From NCBI RefSeq assembly GCF_024713975.1, contig NC_091097.1, forward strand, positions 6,228,861 to 6,292,860: a stretch of 64,000 bases of DNA. The letters are read 5' to 3'. The stretch comes from Paralichthys olivaceus (Eukaryota; Chordata; Actinopteri; Pleuronectiformes; Paralichthyidae). Of this stretch, positions 34,201 through 45,401 are shown piece by piece (within the stretch, counting starts at the first letter, position 1; each line of letters opens with the position of its first letter). Below the pieces are notes generated by a model. That model saw nothing but the letters and a program-made list of their open reading frames with translations. It did not search any database and was not told the origin of the DNA. The translations under genes were made by a program, and so were the position numbers.

Positions 34201-35539
34201 AAAGGTCAGAGGTTAATGCTACATTGGCACACCTGGCACCTCCAGTCAAGTGGCGTCCTATAGGTCTTTGAGGCACAGATTTCAAACGGAGAAACCGGCC
34301 CACGGAGACTCTTCTACGTCACTACGGAAACGGAGTGGAAAACTTAAGTGGTGCTTTGTGACGAAATCACAAGTGCAAAAATCATCCTTCATTCTCCTTA
34401 AATTCTCAAAAGCACATTCTAATGATGAGTTGATGAACTTGAGTTCTTATCCCCATTCTGAAATTTGGCTAAAATAAATGTTTACAATTCTGTTTGTTAA
34501 AAGCAAAATAATACTAATTTGTGTTTTTAGTTTTTCATTTTAAGAGTTGAACCTGCTTTTTCGCTAAAATTCAGGAACTCAGAAATTCAAACAGGGGCTT
34601 GAAATAAAAATGATGAATCTCCCTGTGTGTTTTGTCAGAGACAAAAACAAACTAAAAATGAAATATTAAAAATAACTACCACGACCTGGTGTCTGGTTGT
34701 ACTTTAAAACTTTCTCCCTCTTTTTCTCTGTGTCAGATTGAATCCAGACGAGAGGAAAGAACCACAGAGAGGATTCAATGACAAAAAAAAAAAAAGCAGG
34801 CGGAGGGAGACTGAAAAAAGGGAGGCCACACATAGAACAGTAACACTTTTCACTATACTACTAAGGCACACACTCACTCACAACATTTAACATGACAATA
34901 AATACATCCTCAACAACAAAACTAGCATTTCTGTTTTCAGTGCCTGCATTTGAGACGACTTCCAAGGGTTTTCTTCTTCTCCTCTTTTTCCCAGTCAGCA
35001 TATAACCTGTCCACAGATGAGAACAGACGGGTGTATGGAGTGCTAACAAAATCCTATGTACTGTAGGTAGAATTGTTATTTACATACTCTATGGCACCAT
35101 TAACTATTTCTGCAAACATTAAACAAACCCTAAAGTCGATGTTTCTCAAACCACTGCCATCAATCGGATTAAAAAAAGAAAATCTGAAAGTAATTTTTTA
35201 AAAACTAAGAGAGAAAATGACTGATCCTTTGAACAATGATTCAGACTCACAGCCCGTGCTCCAGTTGAAAAAGGAAATTTGTCCCATCTTCATAAAACTC
35301 GATGAAAAAGAAAGTATTGAGTGAGGGGGCAAAAGCTCCCCGAGGTGCTATTAAAACCATGATCCAGTTTTCTCCACCATAGTCCTGCGACTACATTAAG
35401 TCTGAAATAATGCATTGTACAGGAAGCCATCCCATTTTGTTAATCTATCACTCTTTCTGTTTCTGGGGGGTCTTTGTTACCTGACCTCTCTTTTTGTTCG
35501 GTGTCCCTTTTCATAATCCTGGAATGACGGGCTGGGAAA
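31240..35539. other. Region between the mylpf and tbc1d10b 3' ends
   Basis: The two genes converge here. No further gene is visible. The tbc1d10b 3' untranslated region must occupy the right part, but I see no AATAAA (minus strand) close to its stop; candidates are distant (for example near 33846). The tandem array at 31884-32433 is the main structure, with TAATAA-rich sequence near 34120-34150. Confidence 0.45.
31884..32433. repeat. Three-unit tandem array, about 165-190 bp per unit
   Basis: The units begin at 31884, 32076 and 32243 (GACATCTAGTGGAGATCC twice, then GAGATCTAGTGGTGACTCC). Each contains CCCATAGGTGACGAGGG or a derivative, AGAGCAGC(C/T)GATGATGA, AGTCCACA.. and ends near GGAGACTGCAA. 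Divergence between units is high, so the array is old. A 15-base poly-C run (31974-31988) interrupts unit 1. Confidence 0.85.
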
Positions 35540-38500
35540 CTAGGCCGAATCTTTCGCTGCTGCAGCTCCATTTTTGTCTTCAGCCTCTCCTCCCCCTTTG
35601 TCCTTTTTCTTCCCCCCTTTCTTCTTCTCTTTTTCCAGCCTCTCCTTCTCCCTCCTGAGCCTCTCTTTTTCAGCCTTATCCTTTTCCTTCTTTTCCTTCA
35701 TTTTTTTCTTTTCATCTTCCTTTTCCTTTTTCTTGTTGTTTTCTTTGCTTTTCTTCTTCTTTTTTCCCTCCTCCTCTCCAGTTGTGGCGTCAGCCACTGG
35801 CACCGCTTCTTTTTTTGTCTCTGGACATGGAGGCAGAGGGGAGTTGTTTGCAGTAGGTGAAGGGATAGTGGGAGTAATTTGCTCCGAGACGATCTTCGGG
35901 GAGGGGGATAGAGTGGTGGGTGGAGGTGGTGGTGTGCTCTGTACTGGGGCTGAAGCTGCAGGCTGGCCTTGTGCTAAGGAGCCTTCTGAGGGCTGAGCAA
36001 GCTCACGTGATGGGCCAGCCGCACTCACAACCAAGGGGCTCTGAACGTGGGCTGGTGGTGCCCTCTGACCTGCTCCTGGGGGAATGGGGGGTTTGTGGTT
36101 GGGGCCATGACCAGGGCTTGATGTTACTACAGGTGGCGACTGAGGCAGCAGGCTCTCCATTCCTGAGGGCCCTGAGAAGGAACCCTTCTTGGTTTGAGAG
36201 TGGAAAGGAGCCCTAGACTTGCGGAAGCCCGGGAGTGAGAGGAGGCTGGATGAGGCCCTGAGTGGTCCTGGTGGAGGGATCGAGCTTCCAAGGAAAGAGA
36301 AGCTGCCACCTGAGCTGATGGAGGCAGCGCGTCGTTTGCACTCAAAGATGGCTCTCGTACCATGGAGCCGGCGGCCCGGCTGGTGTGTCAGCTCCCCCCT
36401 GGACTCCCTCCACTTCCTCACCTGGATGCTGCACTCCCTCTCAATGAGCGACTCCGTCACTGGGAGTATAACAATCTAGACACATCAGACAAGGATGAGA
36501 CAGACAGAGGAACTGAAGATTATTATACTCGGCACTACGGGGAAAAGTGACTCATAACTCATGAGTCTGAGTAAAAACAGAAGGAGATTTTACTCGTATA
36601 TGTCTGAGGAAAACTCACCTCCTGTACTATTATGTCCTCTCTGACACTTTCAGGAGAAATGTTTCTCAGGCGCTCCATTGTTTCATACATGCCCTGCAGT
36701 TCTCGAAGTTTATCCACTGAGCCAAGCATTTGTTTCAGAAGCACCAAGCCCACCCGAAACACTATTTTCACTCCTACAAGAAGAGACCACAGTTAAGTTT
36801 CAGTTTGACACATTACCATATATACTATAGCTTATATGAACATTTTGAGATGTAAAAAGGAGAGATACCGATGAACCACATAGTTATGAAAGATACCTTC
36901 ACAGAAGAACATGTCCCATACACGCAGTACACAGGCCCAGGGTAAAGTGCGTGAGAAGATGCACATGAACCACTCGGTCATGTAGAGAATCGGGTCGATC
37001 TTGAACTTCTTGAGATGACGGTACGCCATTGGACATGTGCGTCGTAGTAAAGAGAAGAAGATCTCGCCATCCAGCTGGATCGCTTCCTAAAAGTAAAAAA
37101 TAAATAAAAGACAGATTAATAAAGTGGAAAGACCTGACATGAAGGTCTGATGGAAAAAACAGATTTGTTCATTCACTCACCAGCCCCGCGCTGTAGTAGC
37201 CAGGGAGATATTTCTCACATATCTGTACGAGGCACCAAAACGCTTGCTGAGAAACAAGGGTAAGAAGAGAGTTTACGCTTGCAAACAAAAGCACATAAAC
37301 GCAGAGGGCAGAAGCACCACTCCAATATCAATTCCTGCTTCTATTTCCTGCTTCTTTTTTTGGGGCTCTTTGGGCAGAAATAGAACAATACACACATTAG
37401 TCATTAACTAAATATTCTCTCCTTCTTCCCGTGTTTGTTGTGAGCAGGAAACAAAATATGAAAAATAACTATGTATACAGCTGCTCTGTCCAACTGTTCA
37501 ACAGAAAACTCAGACAAGTGAGTCTTTGACACTTTCAGCAGATAAAAACCCACTTGGCTTTGTCCAGACACAGAGGTATTTACACAGTTACACATTATTG
37601 GCTCTGAGCATCCTACATTCAGTTTGAAATAAAAATATGAGAACTACACTAAAGTAGCATTCAAGTCTCAGCTTTAATTTGAGCTGCTTTACATCAATAT
37701 AGAAATAGTTGCTTGGGAAGTCCTTTTAACACACAGTGGTCATATTTCAGAGGGTCAAAAGTAATTGGACAGATGCGCATGAATTACAAAATGATGAGAT
37801 GTGGTACTATGTGTAAAATCATGGCATCTTTTTATTACAATTATTCATGTGTCCTGAAGACCTGAAGGCAGAAGTTAATCATTTTAAAAGATAACTTAAA
37901 AGCTACTTTTTTAGGCAGGCTTTTAATTTGATTTATCTGTCTATTTATTTATAAATCTTATACTGCTTTACAATACTTTATACTATTGTACTTATTCATC
38001 TTATGATTTAACTTAATACCATACTTATTATCTCTTGTTTTACTAACTCTACTAACTTTATCTTTAGTATTTTATTTCAATCTTTTTCTTATCTTATCTT
38101 TTTGTAGCATTTTATTATATGATCTTTATCATTTGATCTCTTTGTTTAACTACATTTTGTGTTTCCTCATTTCGTCCTCACTTCCTGTTCTTATTGTTCT
38201 CTGTGCTAGAGTCACTTGGAGTGGGTGGGTATTGTTTTTATTCTGTAATGCAGTTTTTGTTACATTGTTTGCATGAAAAGTGCCAAACAAATTAAGTCTG
38301 ACACACACATTCTAGTCCAATTGTGGTAACAGAATAATAATAAGTATTTCTGAAGCTTTGAAAAGTAATAAGTCGGCTCATTACATTAGTGATGTTATAG
38401 TGATGCTGATAAAAGCCCTTTTTGTATCCTATAGACTTGAGAGTGTGTATCCCACCGGCTCAGCCCCCTCACCTCAGCAGGCATGTGCATGAGCAGGACT

Positions 38501-41500
38501 GCAGCGACAGGAGCTTGGGCCTGGCAATATCCCTCATCAGGCCGATAGATGGTGTAGGCTTTCAGGATGCGGTACAGGTCCTGTTGGCTGCATGAACAAA
38601 CACTTGATTATTCAGTGTTCAAATCTGCTAAAACACTAGAAATTCATGTAAATCAAACTCATAGGAATCTGGAGAAAACAAAAAATACAAAACACAATGA
38701 AGGATTTTGTTTTACCCATGGCCACCCCGAGCAGCAAACATTTCATGGAAGGGGAACTGTCTGTGGAGATCCTTCTCTATAATGTCCAACCATTTAGCCT
38801 CACCCTGCTCTCTTTCCAGCTCCTGCAGTGACAAAGAAATAATGCATAGGTTTGAGATAAATTCTCAGTATCTTTTGGAATACTAAAATAGATGAATAAC
38901 CCATTGAAGTGAATCAGATTGTAAAGTTGTGTATACGACCACAGTTGAGAGACAACGAAGTAAAAACAAAAGGTTAGGAGCAACATTCTTTCTCAAACAA
39001 CATAAACAATACTAATCTGACTGCTTTGACCCAGACCCAACGGAGGCCAGACCCTGCTCCACTGTGGACATGGGGGCAGAGCTTTGACAGGCAGGATTAC
39101 CGGTCATGATAAGAGGCTTACAGCTCACTAGGTGTGCGCCTGCGCCCCTTTAGCACCCCAGGAGCTGAAATTGGCCTACTCACAGAGATGAGCAAGTTAC
39201 TCAATCCAACTACTGCAGCTTCGTCACAGCTCTTAAATGAACTCAAACTACAGCTGTCTATGAAGCAATCGAGAGAAGAAGAATTAAGGGAGCAGATTTG
39301 AACAATAAAAACAACTGTATGTGTCTCTGAATTTATGTGCCTCTCCTTTAATATATAAATGATCTTTAAAAATATAATGTAAAAAAAAACACAATATGAA
39401 GACAGTGATACCTCAAATTTCCCTCTGTTGGCTTCTAAGAGCTCCTGGCTATTGGACAGCAGCTGCCAAGCTTTGGCTCTGAGAGAGGATGGAATGCCCT
39501 TCCTGCAGCGCAACTTCACCTATATCACGCAAACAACACAGGGTATTAGCTTTGACATAATGTTAAGTATAAAAGTAAACAAGTAAAACACACTGAAACA
39601 CAATCATTTGTTGGTGATTCAAATTTCTAATTTTAGATAAATCCTACGACACAAACATCTGGCAAGCTGCCATGCGTACCTTCTGGAAGCGATGTTTTAT
39701 CCACTTATCCCAGTTGTTGAACATATCAATCCATTTCATCTCCCTCTGTCTGGCAACTTCAACTCGGACATCCTTTTCACTGTAATAGTGAGTAACAGAA
39801 AATTACACCATCGTTGACAGAACTGGGCTGTGGAATTTTTCTTTTTAATATTCCTAAATATAGCAATGCTGTGTTCAAGGACCATCAACAATCACATGTC
39901 ACAAATGGATTACCTCACTTTCTCTTTAACATTCATTTGCACCACCTGAGCTAAACGGCTCATACACAAGACATCCTTAACATTGACCAGAATGCACTGC
40001 CATTACTGATGGTAAATCAATAGACGTTTAATTATTCAACAGTGGGAGAGCAATTAGCTTGTCACAAGAGTAGAAGCACATCTGATTTTTTTTTTTTTTT
40101 AAAAGAGAGGAAGACAGCAGATGGGTGTGAGAGGGTGATAGCACTGAGTCACACAGTCAGTACATATTGAGTCACAAAAAAACACTCTCAGCATTATCTT
40201 AGTCAGACCAAGGGGAATTAAAGGACAGTCAGATACGTTTAGAGCAGCATAGAAGACAGGAAAGCGAGGACGAGACCAAAAGGAGATGAAGATGTCTTTG
40301 GGGCAGATTGATGAGAGTGTGACTTAGATTTTAGGACAAGGCAAAGTGGCCAATTAAAAGGAAGATAATTCAGGCAGAATTTACATTCATCTGTGTAAAC
40401 TAATTCTCAGGTCATAAGTCCATGTTGTGCAATATTGTAAACAGTAAAAGATTTGTCCCTCCTTCATAAAACCATACTGAATATATATCTCTAACTTTAT
40501 AATATCTTAGATCTTGACATTAAATATAATCAAACAGAACTTAAAGAATATATGATCAATATTTTGCACATTAGCCAGAAGTAAGCAAGATGTGTGACCT
40601 TAATGTCCTAATACATACCTGCCTTCACTGTACTGATTACCACCCAGGAAGCCATATTTATCTGTCCGCCTGACAGTGAGGCCGTTGATCTCCGAGTCTG
40701 AGCCAACAGAGCTCCCATCCTCTCCCAATCCAGACAGGGACTCCAACGTCCCTGACATAAGGCTAGCTGATTCCAGGTAGCTGAGGGTATCAGGGGCTGG
40801 GCGGGGGTTGGGGTTGTACAGTGGGAGGGCACAGGCTGGTTCATGGATCAATGGGACAGTGGGGCTAGGGTGTTCGCCTCTGGTTGGGGTGCTAGGCTGC
40901 TCTGCTTCCCCCGCTTCCTTCGGGTCGTCAGGCTTTGTGGACAGAGGGGGAGGCTGACTTTGGGGGTTTTGTATTTGTTGAATTGGCTGAGGATTCTCCT
41001 CTTCGGCTGTTGCTGATGCTGTATTGGTGGATGCTGGAAGAGCAGGTGTGGGATTGGAATCTGCAGTGGTTTGGGGTTGGTCTGCTGAAAAGTGACCAAC
41101 ATCCAAGACAGGATGTGGGGCATGGGTGACATGCACATTTGGATAAAGGTTAGGGCTGGGATTAAAATCAGGAGAGGGGGATGGCTGTTGCTCTTCAATC
41201 TGAGCTGATGGCTGACCCAATAGTGTTGGTGCCTCTGTTACAGTATTCATGATCTCTGCAGCAACTTGGTCACTGGACATTGACTCCAGCTTAATGTTAT
41301 GAACTCCAGTTTCTACAATTCTCCCTGTTGATTCCTCTTTCCGAAGAACCTCAGGTACCAATGATGGGAGGGGGATCTCGTCAGTGGTTTTCAGAGGATT
41401 CAGGGGTGGGTGGGGAGTCTCAGGTGAACTCATCGACAGTGATGTAGAAGTGTTTCCAGTCAGAGCTTTGTCATTGTAGAGGGAAGACTTTGGTTTAGCC

Positions 41501-41613
41501 TCCAGAGCAGAGTTGTTGGGTACAGGGATAGAGGATGCAGAGGATGGAGGGATGGAAGGAGCTGCATGCGGTTCGCTCAGCGCTGATGGGGATAAGGTGG
41601 AGAGTTCAGCCAT
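35540..41613 (-). CDS. tbc1d10b: TBC1 domain family member 10B, Rab GTPase-activating protein
   Basis: Nine coding exons on the minus strand: 41613-40619, 39779-39680, 39519-39412, 38822-38716, 38587-38473, 37246-37181, 37086-36897, 36773-36619, 36475-35540. They join in phase to give about 923 aa. TBC1D10 proteins accelerate GTP hydrolysis on Rabs such as Rab35 and Rab27. The TBC domain spans roughly residues 372-580. Both catalytic fingers are present: the arginine finger in IEKDLHR (R422) and the glutamine finger in GYCQAQ (Q459). [20 protein letters not shown] and [11 protein letters not shown] also match the family. The first 330 residues are Pro/Ser-rich, disordered and conclude with [12 protein letters not shown], the conserved lead-in to the domain. 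The C-terminus is a highly charged Lys/Glu tract. The last intron's acceptor was placed at 36475 because it alone keeps phase and gives [12 protein letters not shown], like human VTNLPVTEALIE. Confidence 0.95.
37855..38310 (+). mobile_element. LINE 3' end (L2/Rex-like) in a tbc1d10b intron
   Basis: The plus strand reads [14 protein letters not shown] near 37890, the typical C-terminal end of an L2-like ORF. A long AT-rich tail follows and ends in a GAAAAGTGCCAAACAAATTA-type terminus. It is inserted antisense to tbc1d10b. Confidence 0.6.
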
Positions 41614-41984
41614 GGTTCCACCCTGATCTCTTCTTTACAATAGAGAGAAAATGATGGAAGACAGTTATTCTTTTGCCAAAGGGAAACTAACCATTACGTA
41701 ATAAGTGTAGCAACAAACAACCTCTACAACATAAATGGAGACAATCGAAGTACACATCATCTCAACAACAGGATGATGTTGAAAAACTGCACAGGTCAAC
41801 ATGTGACATAAATTGAGTGAAAAGCAGTATTATAGCAGTTTCAATTGAATTAAAACGAAAAGATACAGTAAGAGGAGTGAACTAATTAAAAATCATCGAA
41901 AAATGATGCATACAATTCAGTTGAAATAATGTGCAGATATACACAGTCCTATATGCAGTACTATATATTGATTCAATAAACTAC

Positions 41985-42016
41985 TATATATGTATTACTA
42001 TATATATATGTATTAC

Positions 42017-42056
<40 letters not shown>
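41985..42056. repeat. (TA)n then (GA)n compound microsatellite
   Basis: TATATATG-type repeats pass directly into nine or so GA units, upstream of the tbc1d10b coding start. Confidence 0.9.
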
Positions 42057-42074
42057 ATAAAACGATTGACAATG

Positions 42075-42444
42075 TTAAAGGTTCGGTGTGTAAGATTTAG
42101 GTGAAAGGGATCTATTGGCAGATATTCAATATAAAATAATCCTTGTGATTATTTCACTAGTGTGTTTCATCTAAATTGTACAAATTGTTGTTTTCTTTAC
42201 CTTAAAATGGGCCCTTTATATTTAAATACTTTATATTTACATCGAGGGGGACCTCTCTATGGAGGCCGCCATCTTTTTTACAGTCGTCCAAACTGGACAC
42301 ACTAAGCACCTTTTGAGTTTCTATGACAACTGAAGTCTACCACAGGTTCTCTCTCATGATTGGAAGGGGAGGGTGAGGCGTATTCAGCTGCAATATCCAA
42401 CTTTACCACTAGATTTCACTAAATTCTACACACTGAACCTTTAA
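42075..42444 (-). mobile_element. TTAA-flanked MITE, copy C (full length, reversed)
   Basis: A 370-bp copy in the opposite orientation to A and B. It has GGTTCGGTGTGTAAGATTTA at its left edge and TACACACTGAACCTTTAA at the right. It lies in the first intron of tbc1d10b (noncoding), and TTAA is present at both ends. Confidence 0.85.
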
Positions 42445-42889
42445 ATGTGTCAAGCAACATGTCCTATTCACCCACTTATAGAGAAGCTTATTCCACATGG
42501 TTAATCTATTTTGCAAGGGTAAATATGTTATTTAATATTATCATTAATAAAGTAATAAATAGCATGTGAAAGCACTCTCTCAGCAGACTTCACATTACAA
42601 ATTAAAATAACACAATAATATTCCGCTTAATCACAATAATTCTTTACTGTGGGCGAAGCTGCCTACAATATCGTGTCATCTTATCAACAAAGCGCCATGG
42701 AGAACCATGCTGGTGCTGTGTTTTGCTGATGAAGCAGTTCACCGTCTGCAGCGGTGCTCTCAGACATGCTAGCGATGATCACAGCGGCCACTTTGTTGTC
42801 ACAGCCTCTCTGGAGGCCTCGCTTGGGGCAACTTCCCTCTTCAGCACAAATGAGAGACGGTTAACTAGTAGCTAATAGTCACCACCCTC

Positions 42890-43330
42890 CCTCCCTGCCT
42901 GTCTGTTTGTCTGTCTGTCGGCCAGGCCCAGGCCGAGCAGCGTCCACGGCCTGGTCCACCCCGATGCACCCGTCAACTGCAACTTCCAACTCCTCTGTCT
43001 CAACTCACCGGCGTGTCACTGCGATTCGTCCGCCTGGACAGCCAGGGGGTTCCACTCCGCACGACCCCCCGCCACAGCTCCGGCTCCGCAACCTCCTCCG
43101 TAAAACAAAAATACGAATCGACCGGGGAAGGAACCGCTGAAAGGGTGTGAGGACCAGGGAGAGCAGAAGTCCGGTAATAGGCGAGCGAGCTAGCTAGCTA
43201 GCTAAGTTACCACTTAGCCAGGTTAGCTTGTTTTAGTCTACTGTAACTGTTAGCATTAGCGCTGGTAGTGTTCTGTTTGTTAGCCTAGCTAGCCTAGCTA
43301 GCCACGCTCACTGTGCCCGTTACCTCCGTC
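42890..43330 (-). promoter_or_regulatory. tbc1d10b: tbc1d10b CpG-rich promoter and noncoding first exon
   Basis: A strong minus-strand donor GCCG|GTGAGT ends a probable untranslated first exon at 43009, which would splice to an acceptor just before the ATG at 41613. The region is CpG-rich. A cluster of GCTA repeats (43187-43205, 43282-43303) and GTTAGC motifs sits just upstream. There is no TATA box. Confidence 0.6.
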
Positions 43331-44045
43331 AGACGCGTAGACTCAAAGAAACCACCAGATTCAAACAAGCGTGTAATGTCACGGTTTTCATTCTGTTGCG
43401 GAAAGGCGTCTCTCTGGTGATTTCATCAAAGCACCGCGACCAGCGGACACCCAGCACCAGCCGCCTGCATTTCCTACTGACAGCTACGTACGTGCTCTCG
43501 CCCGTGTGGTCGGACACGCGCACGCATCCGCACAGGAGCCTCCCTTCCCCAGCAGGAAAATACGGAGCACTCTCATTCTCAATGTTGTATTTTTCAACCA
43601 ATCATACTCATTTTTTTACCGACATCATACTAATTAACCACTTTTCTGTAGTCATAAAATTATGATTTAGTAATTGAAATCGTAAAATTGTAACTGATAA
43701 ATTACAAAATCATTTCTTAAATTAAAAATACTGGCGGTAAATCATACATTTAGAGATAAAAAACGATTTTTAATGTTACAATATTCGCATTGATGATGTT
43801 TTTTTGTTGCACCAGCAGATGACGCAATTCCCTTGCATTACTTTCTCATAGCCCGTTGAGGATTTAGCCATGTGGTGGTCCACCATAACACAGCTGACGT
43901 ACTTGTACTTGTATCTTAGCCTAACCCTAACCCTTTAACTAAGTCTTAACCTTAAAACAGCCCTTTGAAGAAAGGACTGGTCAAAATGTCCTCACTCTGT
44001 AGGGTCTATGCTTAAAATGGTTCTCACTAAGATAAAAGCACAGGG

Positions 44046-44078
44046 ACACACACGCGCACACACACACACACACACACA
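44046..44078. repeat. (CA)n microsatellite
   Basis: About sixteen CA units with a GCGC interruption near the left end. Confidence 0.95.
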
Positions 44079-44342
44079 GGTCCTAGAGAGGTAATGAAAG
44101 AAATGAATATGCACACACACATTTTTACTTATATCTTTATGGGGACACTCATAGATGAATTCATAAATAACCAAACCTAACTTGTTTATCCCTAAACCCA
44201 AGTGTCAACTCTCTAATGGCTCAAGGGCGAAGGTGAGCCAAAAAAATGAGAACTCACGCCTCAGACCTAATGCTCAAGTTGGTCTGAACAAAGAGGTAAA
44301 GATTACACACCTTTCATTGGGCACACACTGAGGTGTGGATAC

Positions 44343-44515
44343 TGGGGGCAGCTGTGGCTCAGGAGGAAGGAAGGCTATGCATTCCACAGTGTCCTTGGGC
44401 AAGATACTGAACCCCAGGTAGCCCCAGACAGCTGTGCTCACAGTGTGTGAATGGTGTTAGATAGAAAAGTGGGTGAACAAAAATTTATATAAAAATATTT
44501 GGTTTACCACTCCTG
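44343..44515 (+). mobile_element. tRNA-derived SINE, internally deleted
   Basis: It starts GGGGGCAGCTGTGGCTCAGG, the tRNA-like head of a common fish SINE. It continues CCTTGGGCAAGATACTGAAC and GTGTGTGAATGGTGTTAG, the conserved downstream part. The expected GGTTCGAATCC-type B box is missing, so an internal deletion is inferred. Confidence 0.7.
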
Positions 44516-44984
44516 CAGGCCTGTGTGTTTGAATAATCTGCAGTGATTTATACACTTCCAAAATTCTTTTGTTCAGGGAGACCATCAGAGGTCCAGTTGG
44601 AGATTGTGAGTCATTTTTCTGTTTTCTCTTTCATTCTATGAGGCGTGGAACTGTCCTGAGGATTGCCATGGAAAACCAAAGAAAAAGGGGGACACCCCTT
44701 GCATGCTGAAACACGTCAGGTTATCCAAAGGCAACTCCCATATACTCATAAAAGCAATACGGGTTGTACAGCTGGTTGTTATGAAGTATGAAGACATGTT
44801 TCCACAAAGCATAGAGGGAGACACGCCTGCATATAAACAAAGATCATCATCTCTATGGAAACCTCTCCAGAGGGACAAACATTCACCATGACACATCAAA
44901 ATAAAAACATGTGAATGAAACCGCGTATGGGAGGGAATAACCGGAACTTGTAACATCTTTCTGTAGAGTGAAATTAAAATAATC

Positions 44985-44990
44985 TTTATT
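44985..44990 (-). terminator. hsd3b7: hsd3b7 poly(A) signal
   Basis: A minus-strand AATAAA about 410 nt past the hsd3b7 stop codon. Confidence 0.6.
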
Positions 44991-45401
44991 TGAAATTCCC
45001 AAAACCTTAAATTAAACAGGATCTACTTCTGACAATATCATTTCAACTTGAAATGTTCTTTAAAGTATGCAGTGTACACATTTATATCAATAATATATAT
45101 TATCATATACATGTAATTTAATGCTTTTACAGTTTACATAGTTACAATGCTGATGTTAAACAGCTATATGAATGTTAATTATTGAACAAATAATTAAACT
45201 ATATTGTCTGTATAAATAAGCTATAAATGCTGGACATACATGAATGCGGTAATAAAGGTTTTGCACCAATCTGAATTTTGCAATCATTATGCATTGTTTT
45301 TACAGACAAAATTAATATCATATATAGTGGTATATATCTGAATATACTCTTGTGAGTCTACATAGCAGCTTCAGATGCATGTTGCATTAGTCAAGGTCAC
45401 A

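Larger units (their letters stand above)
43331..44984. other. Intergenic, tbc1d10b promoter to hsd3b7 3' end
   Basis: The first 200 bp continue the CpG-rich zone. The rest is AT-rich with a CA microsatellite and a SINE fragment. I see no gene. The CpG-rich open frames on both strands (43329-43665) have no splice context or familiar motif. Confidence 0.5.

Noticed and set aside
35574-35996. Plus-strand open frame of 140 codons rich in Phe and Ser
   Set aside because: It is the antisense shadow of the Lys/Glu-rich tbc1d10b tail; purine-rich coding DNA leaves its complement free of stops.
36445-36460. Alternative acceptor for the last tbc1d10b exon (CCCAG before TGACGG)
   Set aside because: It breaks the reading frame; the acceptor at 36475 keeps phase and restores the conserved residues before PVTE.
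42907-43665. GC-rich open frames on both strands near the tbc1d10b promoter
   Set aside because: CpG-rich DNA has few stops; there is a good noncoding-exon donor on the minus strand and no protein motif in any frame.
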